Assembly (NCBI RefSeq): GCF_900115845.1
Contig: NZ_FOXX01000001.1
Span: forward strand, 124,001 to 188,000
Length of the DNA: 64,000 bases
Direction of reading: 5' to 3'
From: Priestia endophytica DSM 13796
GTDB taxonomy: Bacteria; Bacillota; Bacilli; Bacillales; Bacillaceae_H
Numbering within the stretch: position 1 is the stretch's first letter; every line of letters starts with the position of its first letter. A program made the translations under genes and the position numbers. Shown here piece by piece: positions 19,984 through 28,159 of this stretch. Under the pieces are notes generated by a model. That model was not told where the DNA came from. It did not search any database and worked only from the letters and a program-made list of their open reading frames with translations.

Positions 19984-20865
19984 TTATTTTTTAACTTGGT
20001 TCATTACTTCTTCAGCGAAGTTTTCTTCACGTTTTTCCATACCTTCGCCAACTTCATAACGAGTGAAGTCTGCAACAGTAGCACCTTTAGAAGAAACGAA
20101 TTTACCTACTTTTTGATCAGAATCTTTAACAAATGCTTGATCTAGTAAGCAAATTTCTTCAAAGTATTTGCCAAGACGGCCTTCAACCATTTTTGCAACG
20201 ATTTTTTCTGGTTTACCTTCGTTAAGAGCTTGTTGAGTTAATACTTCACGCTCACGAGCTACTTCTTCTTCAGAAACAGCGTCACGAGAGATGTATTTAG
20301 GGTTGATTGCAGCGATGTGCATAGCAACGTCTTTTGCAACAGCTTCGTCAGTAGTTCCTTCAAGAACTGTTAATACGCCAATGCGTCCGCCCATATGAAG
20401 GTAAGCACCAAATGCATCATTGTCGCCTTTTGTTTTAAGAGCGAAACGACGAAGAGAAAGTTTTTCACCAATTTTAGCGATAGCGTTGTTGATATGACCT
20501 TGAAGAGTTTCACCGTTCTCCATTTTGCTTTCTAATGCTTCTTCAAGACTAGCTGGTTTAGCAGCTAAAAGGTGTGCACTAATTTCTTTAGTAAGGTTTT
20601 GGAAACCTTCGTTTTTCGCAACAAAGTCAGTTTCAGAGTTCACTTCGATAATAACAGCTTCATTATCTTGAACCTCGATTTGTGTTAGACCTTCAGCAGC
20701 GATACGGTCAGCTTTTTTAGCAGCTTTTGCGATCCCTTTTTCACGAAGGAAATCAATTGCTTTTTCCATATCCCCTTCAGTTTGAGTTAGTGCTTTTTTG
20801 CAGTCCATCATACCTGCGCCTGTTTTTTCACGTAGTTCTTTTACCATTTGTGCTGTAATCGCCAT
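19984..20865 (-). CDS. tsf: Translation elongation factor Ts
   Basis: EF-Ts is the guanine nucleotide exchange factor for EF-Tu. The 293-residue product has the N-terminal UBA-like domain ([26 protein letters not shown]), the conserved core [11 protein letters not shown] near residue 79 that contacts the EF-Tu G domain, and a C-terminal dimerisation half ending [16 protein letters not shown]. It follows rpsB with a terminator in between, as in many Bacilli. Confidence 0.98.
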   Translation of the reverse strand: MAITAQMVKELREKTGAGMMDCKKALTQTEGDMEKAIDFLREKGIAKAAKKADRIAAEGLTQIEVQDNEAVIIEVNSETDFVAKNEGFQNLTKEISAHLLAAKPASLEEALESKMENGETLQGHINNAIAKIGEKLSLRRFALKTKGDNDAFGAYLHMGGRIGVLTVLEGTTDEAVAKDVAMHIAAINPKYISRDAVSEEEVAREREVLTQQALNEGKPEKIVAKMVEGRLGKYFEEICLLDQAFVKDSDQKVGKFVSSKGATVADFTRYEVGEGMEKREENFAEEVMNQVKK

Positions 20866-20910
20866 AATATTGCCTCCTTAGTTTTGGTATGTATCAAGTA
20901 ATCATCTGTA

Positions 20911-20947
20911 AAAAAAGGTGATAAAAGGCTACCCCTTTATCACCTTT
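20911..20947 (-). terminator. Terminator between rpsB and tsf
   Basis: An 11-bp stem (AAAGGTGATAAA with TTTATCACCTTT) is followed on the minus strand by TTTTTTT. It probably sets a lower tsf than rpsB transcript level. Confidence 0.88.
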
Positions 20948-20953
20948 CCTTCA

Positions 20954-21673
20954 TTAAGCAGTTGTTGTTTCAGTTTCAGTTGCTGCTTCTTCACCTTGTT
21001 TAGCTTCAAGAACAGCATCAGCCATTTTAGAAGTTAGAAGTTTAACAGCGCGGATTGCATCATCGTTTGCAGGGATAACATAGTCGATTTCGTCTGGATC
21101 ACAGTTTGTATCTACGATACCAACGATCGGAATATTTAATTTTCTTGCTTCAGCCACTGCGATACGCTCTTTACGAGGGTCGATGATGAATAGTGCATCT
21201 GGAAGTTGCTTCATGTCTTTAATTCCGCCTAGGAATTTTTCAAGACGATCAAGCTCTTTACGTAAGCCTACAACTTCTTTCTTAGGAAGAACTTCGAAAG
21301 TTCCGTCTTCTGCCATACGCTCGATGTCTTTAAGACGCTTAACGCGTTTTTGGATTGTTTGGAAGTTTGTTAAAGTACCACCTAACCAACGTTGGTTAAC
21401 GAAGTACATACCAGCACGTGCTGCTTCTTCTTTAACAGAATCTTGTGCTTGTTTTTTAGTACCAACGAAAAGGATTTTTCCACCTTCTGCTGCTACGTCT
21501 TTAACGAAGTGGAATGCTTCGTCAACTTTTTTCACAGTTTTTTGAAGATCGATGATGTAGATCCCGTTACGCTCTGTGAAAATGTATTTCTTCATTTTTG
21601 GGTTCCAACGGCGAGTTTGGTGACCGAAGTGAACACCTGCTTCAAGTAATTGTTTCATTGAAATTACTGACAT
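20954..21673 (-). CDS. rpsB: 30S ribosomal protein S2
   Basis: S2 is a late-assembling small-subunit protein. The 239-residue product has [17 protein letters not shown] at the N-terminus, [31 protein letters not shown], and an acidic C-terminal tail. The ATG follows TAGGAGG. It has its own sigma-A promoter and a structured leader, set apart from the fla/che operon upstream. Confidence 0.98.
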   Translation of the reverse strand: MSVISMKQLLEAGVHFGHQTRRWNPKMKKYIFTERNGIYIIDLQKTVKKVDEAFHFVKDVAAEGGKILFVGTKKQAQDSVKEEAARAGMYFVNQRWLGGTLTNFQTIQKRVKRLKDIERMAEDGTFEVLPKKEVVGLRKELDRLEKFLGGIKDMKQLPDALFIIDPRKERIAVAEARKLNIPIVGIVDTNCDPDEIDYVIPANDDAIRAVKLLTSKMADAVLEAKQGEEAATETETTTA

Positions 21674-21683
21674 TAATTTTTCC

Positions 21684-21784
21684 TCCTAACGGTTTTTGGG
21701 TTCCTCCGCTTAAGTCATCTTTAGATAAAACTGACGTTGAGCCAGCACCGTTATCTAAATCTTTAAGCGTGTGTATTAACACCA
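21684..21784 (-). promoter_or_regulatory. Structured rpsB leader RNA (candidate S2 autoregulatory site)
   Basis: Between the predicted start near 21784 and rpsB, a nested stem-loop spans 21708-21768. The outer GCTTAA pairs with TTAAGC, the middle TTTAGATAA pairs with TTATCTAAA, and the inner CTGGC pairs with GTCAG. The structure ends 18 bases before the AGGAGG site. S2 represses its own mRNA in Escherichia coli; whether this leader does the same job is inference. Confidence 0.55.
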
Positions 21785-21790
21785 GAAATA

Positions 21791-21819
21791 AATATAGCAC
21801 ATTCACTATTCACAAGCAA
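21791..21819 (-). promoter_or_regulatory. Sigma-A promoter for rpsB
   Basis: On the minus strand TTGCTT (21814-21819), a 17-base spacer and TATATT (21791-21796) lie right after the swrB stop. This makes rpsB expression independent of fla/che. Confidence 0.7.
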
Positions 21820-21821
21820 GT

Positions 21822-22307
21822 TCAAATTCTATTTTCTTGTCGAAATTGTAAGAATAGGCGAATTTCCGCATCCCCTCTATGTAGATGTTTGGCAATTTCT
21901 TTACTTGTTAAACCTCTATCGTGTAAAAAATAAACCGTTTTCCGCAACTTTTCCCCTTCTAGTTCGTCTATCTTTAGTTTTGCAAGATATGTTTCAATCG
22001 TGTCTTCTTGCGTTTGAAGAGATGGAAGAAGATCAGAAAGATCTTCAGGTTTGCTAACTGCATTAAATTCTGTTCGGTTTGGTTTTTTTATATTATTTTC
22101 TCTAGACTTTTTTAAACTCTTAATAAGATTATGGTGTTCTTCTTGAAGCTCAAGTAAATAAGCAGCCATTGTTTCTTCGAGTTCTTTTGCCGAGCGTTTT
22201 TGTGCTTGCTCTATTCTCTTCATTTCACTTCTTTTCATATAAAGAAGCGTAATACAAAAGAATGATATGACGTGTAAAATGAGAGAAATCACAATAAAGA
22301 ATGCCAT
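21822..22307 (-). CDS. swrB: SwrB-like swarming motility protein
   Basis: This 161-residue protein occupies the place of swrB (ylxL), the last gene of the B. subtilis fla/che operon, where SwrB promotes flagellar basal body maturation. It has one N-terminal membrane segment (about 3-23), then a charged, probably coiled-coil region rich in Glu and Lys (to about 75), a linker, and a C-terminal helix-turn-helix-like segment DRGLTSKEIAKHLHRGDAEIR. A strong terminator separates it from sigD. The name rests on position, length and architecture more than on motif identity. Confidence 0.75.
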   Translation of the reverse strand: MAFFIVISLILHVISFFCITLLYMKRSEMKRIEQAQKRSAKELEETMAAYLLELQEEHHNLIKSLKKSRENNIKKPNRTEFNAVSKPEDLSDLLPSLQTQEDTIETYLAKLKIDELEGEKLRKTVYFLHDRGLTSKEIAKHLHRGDAEIRLFLQFRQENRI

Positions 22308-22330
22308 TCTTCTCCTCCTTCCTTTTCATA

Positions 22331-22359
22331 GAAAAAGACGAGCATTAAGAGCTCGTCTT
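22331..22359 (-). terminator. Terminator between sigD and swrB
   Basis: A perfect 9-bp stem (AAGACGAGC with GCTCGTCTT) and 7-base loop are followed on the minus strand by TTTTTC. It lies inside the apparent fla/che operon, 2 bases after the sigD stop. Confidence 0.85.
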
Positions 22360-22361
22360 CT

Positions 22362-23129
22362 TTAGGCCTGCTCCATTATCTTTGTAAGCATATGACGCAT
22401 TTTATATAATGCTTTTGAGTGAATTTGAGAAATGCGCGACGTTGATAAAGACATGACATGGCCAATCTCTGTAAATGTTAAATCTTCTTTATAAAAAAGA
22501 GATACAACAAGCTGTTCTTTTTCGTTTAAGTTTTCAATTACTTTAGCAAGATTTTCATACATTTCTTCTTTCAAAAGCTCTTCTTCAGGAAGAACTGCTT
22601 TATCATCACGAATAGAATATGTTTGTTGTTCTTTGTCTTCAGATTCTTTCATATATTCATCCATTGATAATATATTAGCGAAAAAACCTTCATTCATTGT
22701 TTGTAACACTTCTTCTTCTGTTACATCTAGACTTGCTGCTACCTCTTTAGGGGCGACAGTTCGTAAATATTCTTGCTCAAGCTCTTCAATTTTTGATTCA
22801 ATCTTTTTAGCTCGTTCTCTCGCTCCTCTTGAAAGCCAATCTTCTTTTCTTAATCCATCTATAATAGCACCACGCACGCGGAATGATGCATATGTATCAA
22901 ATTTCAAATCACGTTTATAATCAAATTTTTCAAGTGCATCATACAACCCTGTAAGGCCAAGGCTGAACAAATCCTCTTTACTTACACTTTTTGGAATACC
23001 AATTGAAATACGTTGAACATGGTAATGGACGAGCGACATATATTTACGAACCAACATGTTTCCGGCATGAGGGTCTCGTGAATGTGTCCATTTTAGCCAA
23101 TATTGTTCTTCTAGAGATGGTTGTGCCAT
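22362..23129 (-). CDS. sigD: RNA polymerase sigma factor SigD (FliA/WhiG family)
   Basis: Sigma-D directs late flagellar, chemotaxis and autolysin genes. The product of about 255 residues has region 2 with LVHYHVQRISIGIPKS and FDTYASFRVRGAIIDGLRKEDW, region 3, and region 4 with EKEQLVVSLFYKEDLTFTEIG and the recognition helix MSLSTSRISQIHSKAL. The frame opens at 23147, but AGGAGGAG sits just before the ATG at 23129 (MAQPSLEEQYW), which is the better start. It is close to the end of the operon, where transcript level falls in B. subtilis. Confidence 0.97.
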   Translation of the reverse strand: MAQPSLEEQYWLKWTHSRDPHAGNMLVRKYMSLVHYHVQRISIGIPKSVSKEDLFSLGLTGLYDALEKFDYKRDLKFDTYASFRVRGAIIDGLRKEDWLSRGARERAKKIESKIEELEQEYLRTVAPKEVAASLDVTEEEVLQTMNEGFFANILSMDEYMKESEDKEQQTYSIRDDKAVLPEEELLKEEMYENLAKVIENLNEKEQLVVSLFYKEDLTFTEIGHVMSLSTSRISQIHSKALYKMRHMLTKIMEQA

Positions 23130-23241
23130 TCGACTCCTCCTCGTCATGCAAACAGCTTTTAATTCAATAACTTATATTTTTAAATGAATGCTGTTATGCT
23201 AAACTACCGCTTCAAAAATTTAATGTTCATCGCTCATAGAT

Positions 23242-23742
23242 TTATATTTCTCTAACATTTGTGTTGATGCTTCGAATGAAAAGAACTTCGCTTACAGGAT
23301 CAAATTTAATCGTTCTTCCCCTTCGTCCCCCAACGTCTTTTGAAAGGAGAGGGACATTGACTTCGTGTAAGAATCGTTTAAGGGCCTCAATATTTCTTGG
23401 TCCAATCCTCATGTCATGCTCTGTTGAGTAGTGTTGAAACATTTGGGCACCGCCTGCAATTTTCGCTCGGAAATTTTCTAACTTTCCACCGTTTTGTAAC
23501 AATGTTTCGCACAAAGCATACACAGCTGTATCAGCATATTTCGCTCTATTAAACTTTCTATCTCCGCTTTTTTCTGCATAAGGTAGCATCACGTGTGCCA
23601 TAGCAGCCATCTTTTCTTTTTGATCATAAATGACGACCCCTACACAAGAGCCAAGGCCGACGGTATAAATACAGGATGGTGCACGGACAAATCCCATTTC
23701 CGCAATGCCTACCTTTACCGCGTCTTTTCGATTATTTCTCAC
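23242..23742 (-). CDS. cheD: Chemoreceptor glutamine deamidase CheD
   Basis: CheD deamidates glutamines on chemoreceptors and, in B. subtilis, also stimulates CheC phosphatase. The 166-residue protein keeps the catalytic triad positions T27, C33 and H50 in YTVGLGSCVGVVIYD and MAHVMLP, plus the KIAGGAQMF motif. The start is a GTG with AAGGAG 8 bases upstream. The usual partner gene cheC is absent between cheW and cheD; only 121 bases separate them. Confidence 0.96.
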   Translation of the reverse strand: MRNNRKDAVKVGIAEMGFVRAPSCIYTVGLGSCVGVVIYDQKEKMAAMAHVMLPYAEKSGDRKFNRAKYADTAVYALCETLLQNGGKLENFRAKIAGGAQMFQHYSTEHDMRIGPRNIEALKRFLHEVNVPLLSKDVGGRRGRTIKFDPVSEVLFIRSINTNVREI

Positions 23743-23800
23743 TTGAAATGCTCCTTGTAAGAGAAAAATTCCAATCCAAACTCTCTATCTTTTTCATCAT
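23732..23800 (-). CDS. Possible 22-codon upstream ORF overlapping cheD
   Basis: A short frame begins with two ATG codons after AGGA and encodes MMKKIESLDWNFSLTRSISS plus two more residues. It ends at a TAA that overlaps the first codons of cheD in another frame. It contains the cheD ribosome binding site, so if translated it would couple to cheD. Nothing but the start signal and position supports it. Confidence 0.2.
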   Translation of the reverse strand: MMKKIESLDWNFSLTRSISSEK

Positions 23801-23863
23801 ATGCTTCCTATTCTTCTTTTTCAATAAGGGAAAGACTGCAATTCATTCTATTTCATTTAAAAT

Positions 23864-24265
23864 CTACTGCTCTAAAACCTTATTAACATCAAGAGCTAAT
23901 AAAAACTGTTCTTCCCTTTTCACAGCTCCATTCACATAGGAGGAACTTCCATCATCAGGAGAAGCTATTCCTTGTTCATCAAGGTCTAAAATATCGACAG
24001 CCTCATCTACGATAAGCCCAACTTCTCCTTCTTCACCTTTTACAACAACAATCCGCGTCGCACTATCGTATTTTTTTTCTTTCATTCCAAACCTTAGTCG
24101 AAGATCGATAAGTGGCGTCACAACTCCTCTTAAGTTTGTTACTCCTTTAATGTAGGAAAATGTTCTTGGAACGTGTGTGATAGTATGCATTTTTTCAATG
24201 GAACGAACATGAGAAATCGGCAAGATATAAGCATGGTTTCCTACGTTAAATTGAAGCATTTTCAT
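23864..24265 (-). CDS. cheW: Chemotaxis coupling protein CheW
   Basis: CheW links chemoreceptors to the kinase CheA. At 133 residues it is shorter than the roughly 156 of B. subtilis CheW, with little beyond the core SH3-like fold. It shows ILPISHVRSIEKM, IKGVTNLRGVVTPLIDLR and VGLIVDEAVDILDL. Its ATG overlaps the cheA stop (ATGA), so the two are translated together. No receptor gene is present in the window. Confidence 0.95.
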   Translation of the reverse strand: MKMLQFNVGNHAYILPISHVRSIEKMHTITHVPRTFSYIKGVTNLRGVVTPLIDLRLRFGMKEKKYDSATRIVVVKGEEGEVGLIVDEAVDILDLDEQGIASPDDGSSSYVNGAVKREEQFLLALDVNKVLEQ

Positions 24266-26157
24266 CCGTCTATCCCCTTTACTCTGTCTTTAAAAAGCTC
24301 ATTGTGATTTAGAATGAGCGCTACCTTGCCATCTCCCAAAATCGTAGCTCCGGAAACAAGACTAACATGTTTTAAATAAGAACTAAGTGGTTTGACAACA
24401 ATATCTTGTTGATGAAGAAATCCGTCTACACCAAGAGCTACGTATTTTTCTCCTTTTTCTAGAATAACAACATAGTGATGAAGACGTTCCTTTTGTTCCT
24501 CATTATATTCAAAAAGCTCATTTAAGAAAAAAAGCGGGATCACTTTATTTCGGAAATGGATAGCATGTTCTTCTCCAATATGTAAAATCTCTTCTTTTTC
24601 AATAAAAAGCGTTTCTGCAATTGAAGAAATAGGAACAGCACAAATATCTTCTTTCATTTTAATGAGCATCGCGCACACAATAGAGAGCGTAGCAGGAATA
24701 TCAATTGAAAACACGGTTCCTTGTCCACTCTTAGAAGCAACACTCGTTGTTCCACCTAATGCTTCAATACTGTTTCGCACTACATCAAGCCCAACACCAC
24801 GGCCTGATAAATTGGAAACTTCGTCTGCTGTAGAAAAGCCTGGTGTAAATAAAAGTTGGTAAACATCTTCATCAAGCATTGAGTTTGCTTTTTGATTTGA
24901 AACAATGTTTTTACTAATAGCCTTAGCTAATACACTCTGTCGGTTTATTCCACTTCCATCATCTTTAATCTCGATTAAAATACGGCTTCCTTTATATCGG
25001 GCGCTAAGCTCTATTGTTCCTTCTAGTTCTTTTCCATTTTCTCTTCTTTGTTCTGGATGCTCAATGCCGTGATCTATAGAATTTCGAATGAGATGAACAA
25101 GCGGATCCCCAATTTTCTCAACAATTGTCCGATCAAGCGCTGTCTCTTGTCCTGTCAATTTCACGCGAATTTTCTTTCCAAGCGTTCTAGCTAAGTTTCG
25201 AACCATTGGTGGAAAACGTTTAAACGCCGTTTCAATGGGAACCATTCGCATGTTAATAACAACTTGCTGCAAATCATTTGTTAATCGAAAAAGGTGTTTA
25301 ACTGTGTCATCAAGATCATGATCAGAAAAAGGCTGAATCATTTGCTGAATACGCGTTCTATCAATCACAAGCTCTTCTACTAAATTCATAAGCACATTCA
25401 AATCATCAAGCTTCACTCGAACGGTTTCAGAAGCTGCCGTGTACTCAGAAGAGACGACAGCTTCTTTTTTGTTCTCTCTTATATGAAGCTCAACGTTTTT
25501 CACATCGGTCATGTGCATTACTTCTTTTTGAATGAGTGAAAAGGGCTCCTCTGATCTTATATGAATGATAAAATGTTCTGTGAAATTACCTTCTTTAATC
25601 TCTTCAAAGCTTGGAGAAGTTTTAATAACAGTAGCATATTCTTCTATCTTTTGAAGCACCATATAAGCACGCGCTCCCTTTAATAAGCAATCTTCAGAAA
25701 GATGGATTTTGATTATACTATCATCATTGGTAGAAAGAGACGACAGAGGCTTTTCTTCTCTTTCTTTAGAAAGGGATGGGGAAGATAGAAATTCATGAAG
25801 TTCTATTAGCGTCTCTGTTTTAAATGATGCAGTTCCTTCCCCTTTTACAATCTTATCTACGGATTCGCTAAGCTCTTCTACCGCTTGAAACATCAAATCT
25901 ATGAGATCATTAGACCAATCTATCTTTTCATTTCTAAGTTCATCGAGAATATTTTCTAATCCGTGCGTAAGCTCTGTTACATGTTCATAGCCCATTGTGG
26001 CCGCCATTCCCTTTAACGTATGAGCAGACCTAAAAATTTCGTGCACAACTCCGTCTTCTCGCGTACCGTTCTCTACTTTTAGAAGATAATCATACATATT
26101 TTGAAGATGCTGTTTACTTTCATCAATAAAAATATCCAAATATTGATTCATCTCCAT
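24262..26157 (-). CDS. cheA: Chemotaxis histidine kinase CheA
   Basis: CheA autophosphorylates on receptor input and passes phosphate to CheY. The product of about 631 residues has the HPt domain with the phosphoacceptor H46 in AHTLKGMAATMGY, a CheY-binding P2-like region (about 145-235), the dimerisation helices, the HATPase domain with HLIRNSIDHGIEHP, DDGSGI and SGRGVGLDVV, and a C-terminal CheW-like regulatory domain. A GTG at 26166 is possible, but GAGGTG lies 8 bases before the ATG at 26157. In B. subtilis cheB precedes cheA; here flhG does, with about 50 bases between. Confidence 0.97.
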   Translation of the reverse strand: MEMNQYLDIFIDESKQHLQNMYDYLLKVENGTREDGVVHEIFRSAHTLKGMAATMGYEHVTELTHGLENILDELRNEKIDWSNDLIDLMFQAVEELSESVDKIVKGEGTASFKTETLIELHEFLSSPSLSKEREEKPLSSLSTNDDSIIKIHLSEDCLLKGARAYMVLQKIEEYATVIKTSPSFEEIKEGNFTEHFIIHIRSEEPFSLIQKEVMHMTDVKNVELHIRENKKEAVVSSEYTAASETVRVKLDDLNVLMNLVEELVIDRTRIQQMIQPFSDHDLDDTVKHLFRLTNDLQQVVINMRMVPIETAFKRFPPMVRNLARTLGKKIRVKLTGQETALDRTIVEKIGDPLVHLIRNSIDHGIEHPEQRRENGKELEGTIELSARYKGSRILIEIKDDGSGINRQSVLAKAISKNIVSNQKANSMLDEDVYQLLFTPGFSTADEVSNLSGRGVGLDVVRNSIEALGGTTSVASKSGQGTVFSIDIPATLSIVCAMLIKMKEDICAVPISSIAETLFIEKEEILHIGEEHAIHFRNKVIPLFFLNELFEYNEEQKERLHHYVVILEKGEKYVALGVDGFLHQQDIVVKPLSSYLKHVSLVSGATILGDGKVALILNHNELFKDRVKGIDG

Positions 26158-26210
26158 GCTGTCCACCTCAATACTTTCTAAATTACAAACTGCTTCGAGA
26201 AACGTATTTT

Positions 26211-27074
26211 TTATAATCTTTCTCTTTTTTCTAGAAACTGATGTTTTAACCGAGCTAGAAACCCACCTTTTGAAGACTGTGTAGAAGAAGGGTTTACAAA
26301 GGATGCTGCAAGCTCTTCCACCGCTTTTGTCGCTTTTCCATTTGGATAGAGAACAAAAAATGGTACTTGTTTCATCGCTGCTTTTGTGACTGCAGAATCG
26401 GTCGGAATTCGCCCTAAATAGCTCAGTTGACCATTTAAAAATTTTTCAGTTACTTTATTTATTCGTCCAAAAACAATCTCTCCTTCTCGTAAGGAAGAAG
26501 TCTTGTTTATCACAACATTATAAGGACCTTTTAGGGACTCCATCATCATAAACTTCACAGAAGCATATCCATCCATTAATGACGTTGGCTCTGGCGTTAT
26601 GAGCACAACAATTTCGTCAGCTGCCTTTAAGAAGGATAAAACGCTCTTTGACATTCCTGCTCCCATGTCAAAAATAACATAATCGTACTGCACGAAAGAT
26701 ACGTCGAATTGCGAAAGCAAATGAGTTATGTCTCCCTCATCCATTTCAACGAGCGTATTTAATCCTGTGCCTCCTGAAAGAATATCAATGCCGTAGCTAC
26801 TTTTTGACACAGCTTCTTGTACTGATACATTTCCATGTAGAACATCTGCAATTGTATACTGTGTTGATATTCCCATTAAAATTTCTACGTTACCCATCCC
26901 AACATCCATATCAAACAAAAGCACTTTATAGCCAAGTTTATGAAGAGAAAGAGCAAAGTTAATGGAAAAATGAGATTTTCCTACTCCTCCTTTTCCACTT
27001 AATACAGCTAATGCTTTCGTTTTTTTGATTCCTTGCATTTTTAGTCTAAGACGTTCTGCCTGATCTTTCATCAT
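26211..27074 (-). CDS. flhG: MinD-like ATPase FlhG (YlxH), flagellar number/placement regulator
   Basis: FlhG is a MinD/ParA-type ATPase that acts with the GTPase FlhF to set flagellar position and number. The product of about 287 residues has the deviant Walker A VLSGKGGVGKSHFS near residue 23, the LLFDMDVGMGN switch, and a C-terminal amphipathic stretch for membrane contact. The N-terminal DQAERLRLKM segment resembles the DQAxxLR motif that activates FlhF. The start overlaps the flhF stop (GTGATG), and GAGG is 7 bases before the ATG at 27074. Confidence 0.95.
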   Translation of the reverse strand: MMKDQAERLRLKMQGIKKTKALAVLSGKGGVGKSHFSINFALSLHKLGYKVLLFDMDVGMGNVEILMGISTQYTIADVLHGNVSVQEAVSKSSYGIDILSGGTGLNTLVEMDEGDITHLLSQFDVSFVQYDYVIFDMGAGMSKSVLSFLKAADEIVVLITPEPTSLMDGYASVKFMMMESLKGPYNVVINKTSSLREGEIVFGRINKVTEKFLNGQLSYLGRIPTDSAVTKAAMKQVPFFVLYPNGKATKAVEELAASFVNPSSTQSSKGGFLARLKHQFLEKRERL

Positions 27075-28159
27075 CACTCTTCCTCAAATAAAAAATTCGC
27101 AATATTATTTTCTGTAACCGAAAGTAAATCATCAGGCACATCTTGGCCATTTGTTATATAGTAAACTGGTTTTTTATACTTGTGCATCATATTAATAATT
27201 GCTCCTAATGACGATGTTTCATCACTTTTTGTGAAAAGAAAAGACTGAATAGGCACTGAAGAAAAGCGAGAAACAATCTCTTCCATATCACTTTGCTTTG
27301 CTGTTAAGGCCAGGATTAAATGGGTGTCCATATTATTTTGAAAAGGAATGAAGCTTTGCAATGCTTTTACATACTGTTCATCTCTGTAATTTCGCCCTGC
27401 TGTATCAATAAGGATATGGTCATAAGAAACAAATTTTTCGAGCGCTTTTTCAAATTCTCCTTTGTTATAACAAACAAGAAGAGGAACATTTAAAATATCA
27501 GCATATGTTTTCAGTTGCGATATGGCGGATACTCTGTACGTGTCTGTTGTAATAAATGCAACGCTTTTTCCATCTTGTAAAACATACTTTGCCGCAAGTT
27601 TAGCGAGAGTTGTTGTTTTCCCGACTCCTGTTGGTCCTACAAGATTAATACATTTTTTAGCTTCTTTTTCGGTATAAAGCGGGATCACAAGATCTTTTAT
27701 ATAATGCTTTGCTTCCTTTACTACGTTTGCTTCCCCAAGAAAATACTTTTCAAGAAGCAATGGCGCCATCTCATCTAAAATTGATTCTTGTATTCCCTGA
27801 TTCTCTAAATGTACGAAAACTTCTTTGACTGCCTCTGGGTAGCTCGCGAACTTTTTCTCTGCAGAAGAAGACGAAACAACTTCTTTTAATGACTTGATTT
27901 CTAATAAAAGCTCTTCGTATTGAAGAGATGGAGAAGCTTGTTGTTTTGGCTTCTCTTCTCTTTTTTTTACAGAAGGGGCAGATTGAGTTCCTCTCTCAAC
28001 AGCAGCAATGACCTCAAGCCTTTTAGTTTTGAAAAGCCCGAGAAATCCGCCTGTCTTCACTGCTTTTGAGTTTAAAATAACTGCTTCTCTTCCAAGTTCT
28101 CCACGAATTTTGTCCATCGCCTCTTTCATTGTTTTAACTCTATATTTTTTTACTTTCAT
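27074..28159 (-). CDS. flhF: SRP-type GTPase FlhF, flagellar placement
   Basis: FlhF is the third SRP GTPase besides Ffh and FtsY and guides the site of flagellar assembly. The 361-residue protein has a basic N-terminal B domain, a helical N domain, and the NG GTPase core with [14 protein letters not shown] near residue 168, TTDTYRVSAISQLKTYAD, DTAGR and the TKSDETSSLG specificity motif. It shares a TAATG junction with flhA upstream and overlaps flhG downstream. Confidence 0.96.
   Translation of the reverse strand: MKVKKYRVKTMKEAMDKIRGELGREAVILNSKAVKTGGFLGLFKTKRLEVIAAVERGTQSAPSVKKREEKPKQQASPSLQYEELLLEIKSLKEVVSSSSAEKKFASYPEAVKEVFVHLENQGIQESILDEMAPLLLEKYFLGEANVVKEAKHYIKDLVIPLYTEKEAKKCINLVGPTGVGKTTTLAKLAAKYVLQDGKSVAFITTDTYRVSAISQLKTYADILNVPLLVCYNKGEFEKALEKFVSYDHILIDTAGRNYRDEQYVKALQSFIPFQNNMDTHLILALTAKQSDMEEIVSRFSSVPIQSFLFTKSDETSSLGAIINMMHKYKKPVYYITNGQDVPDDLLSVTENNIANFLFEEE

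Noticed and set aside
23743-23863. Possible cheC remnant between cheW and cheD
   Set aside because: In no frame did I see the conserved CheC D/S-x3-E-x2-N motifs or a long broken frame; the gap is too short.
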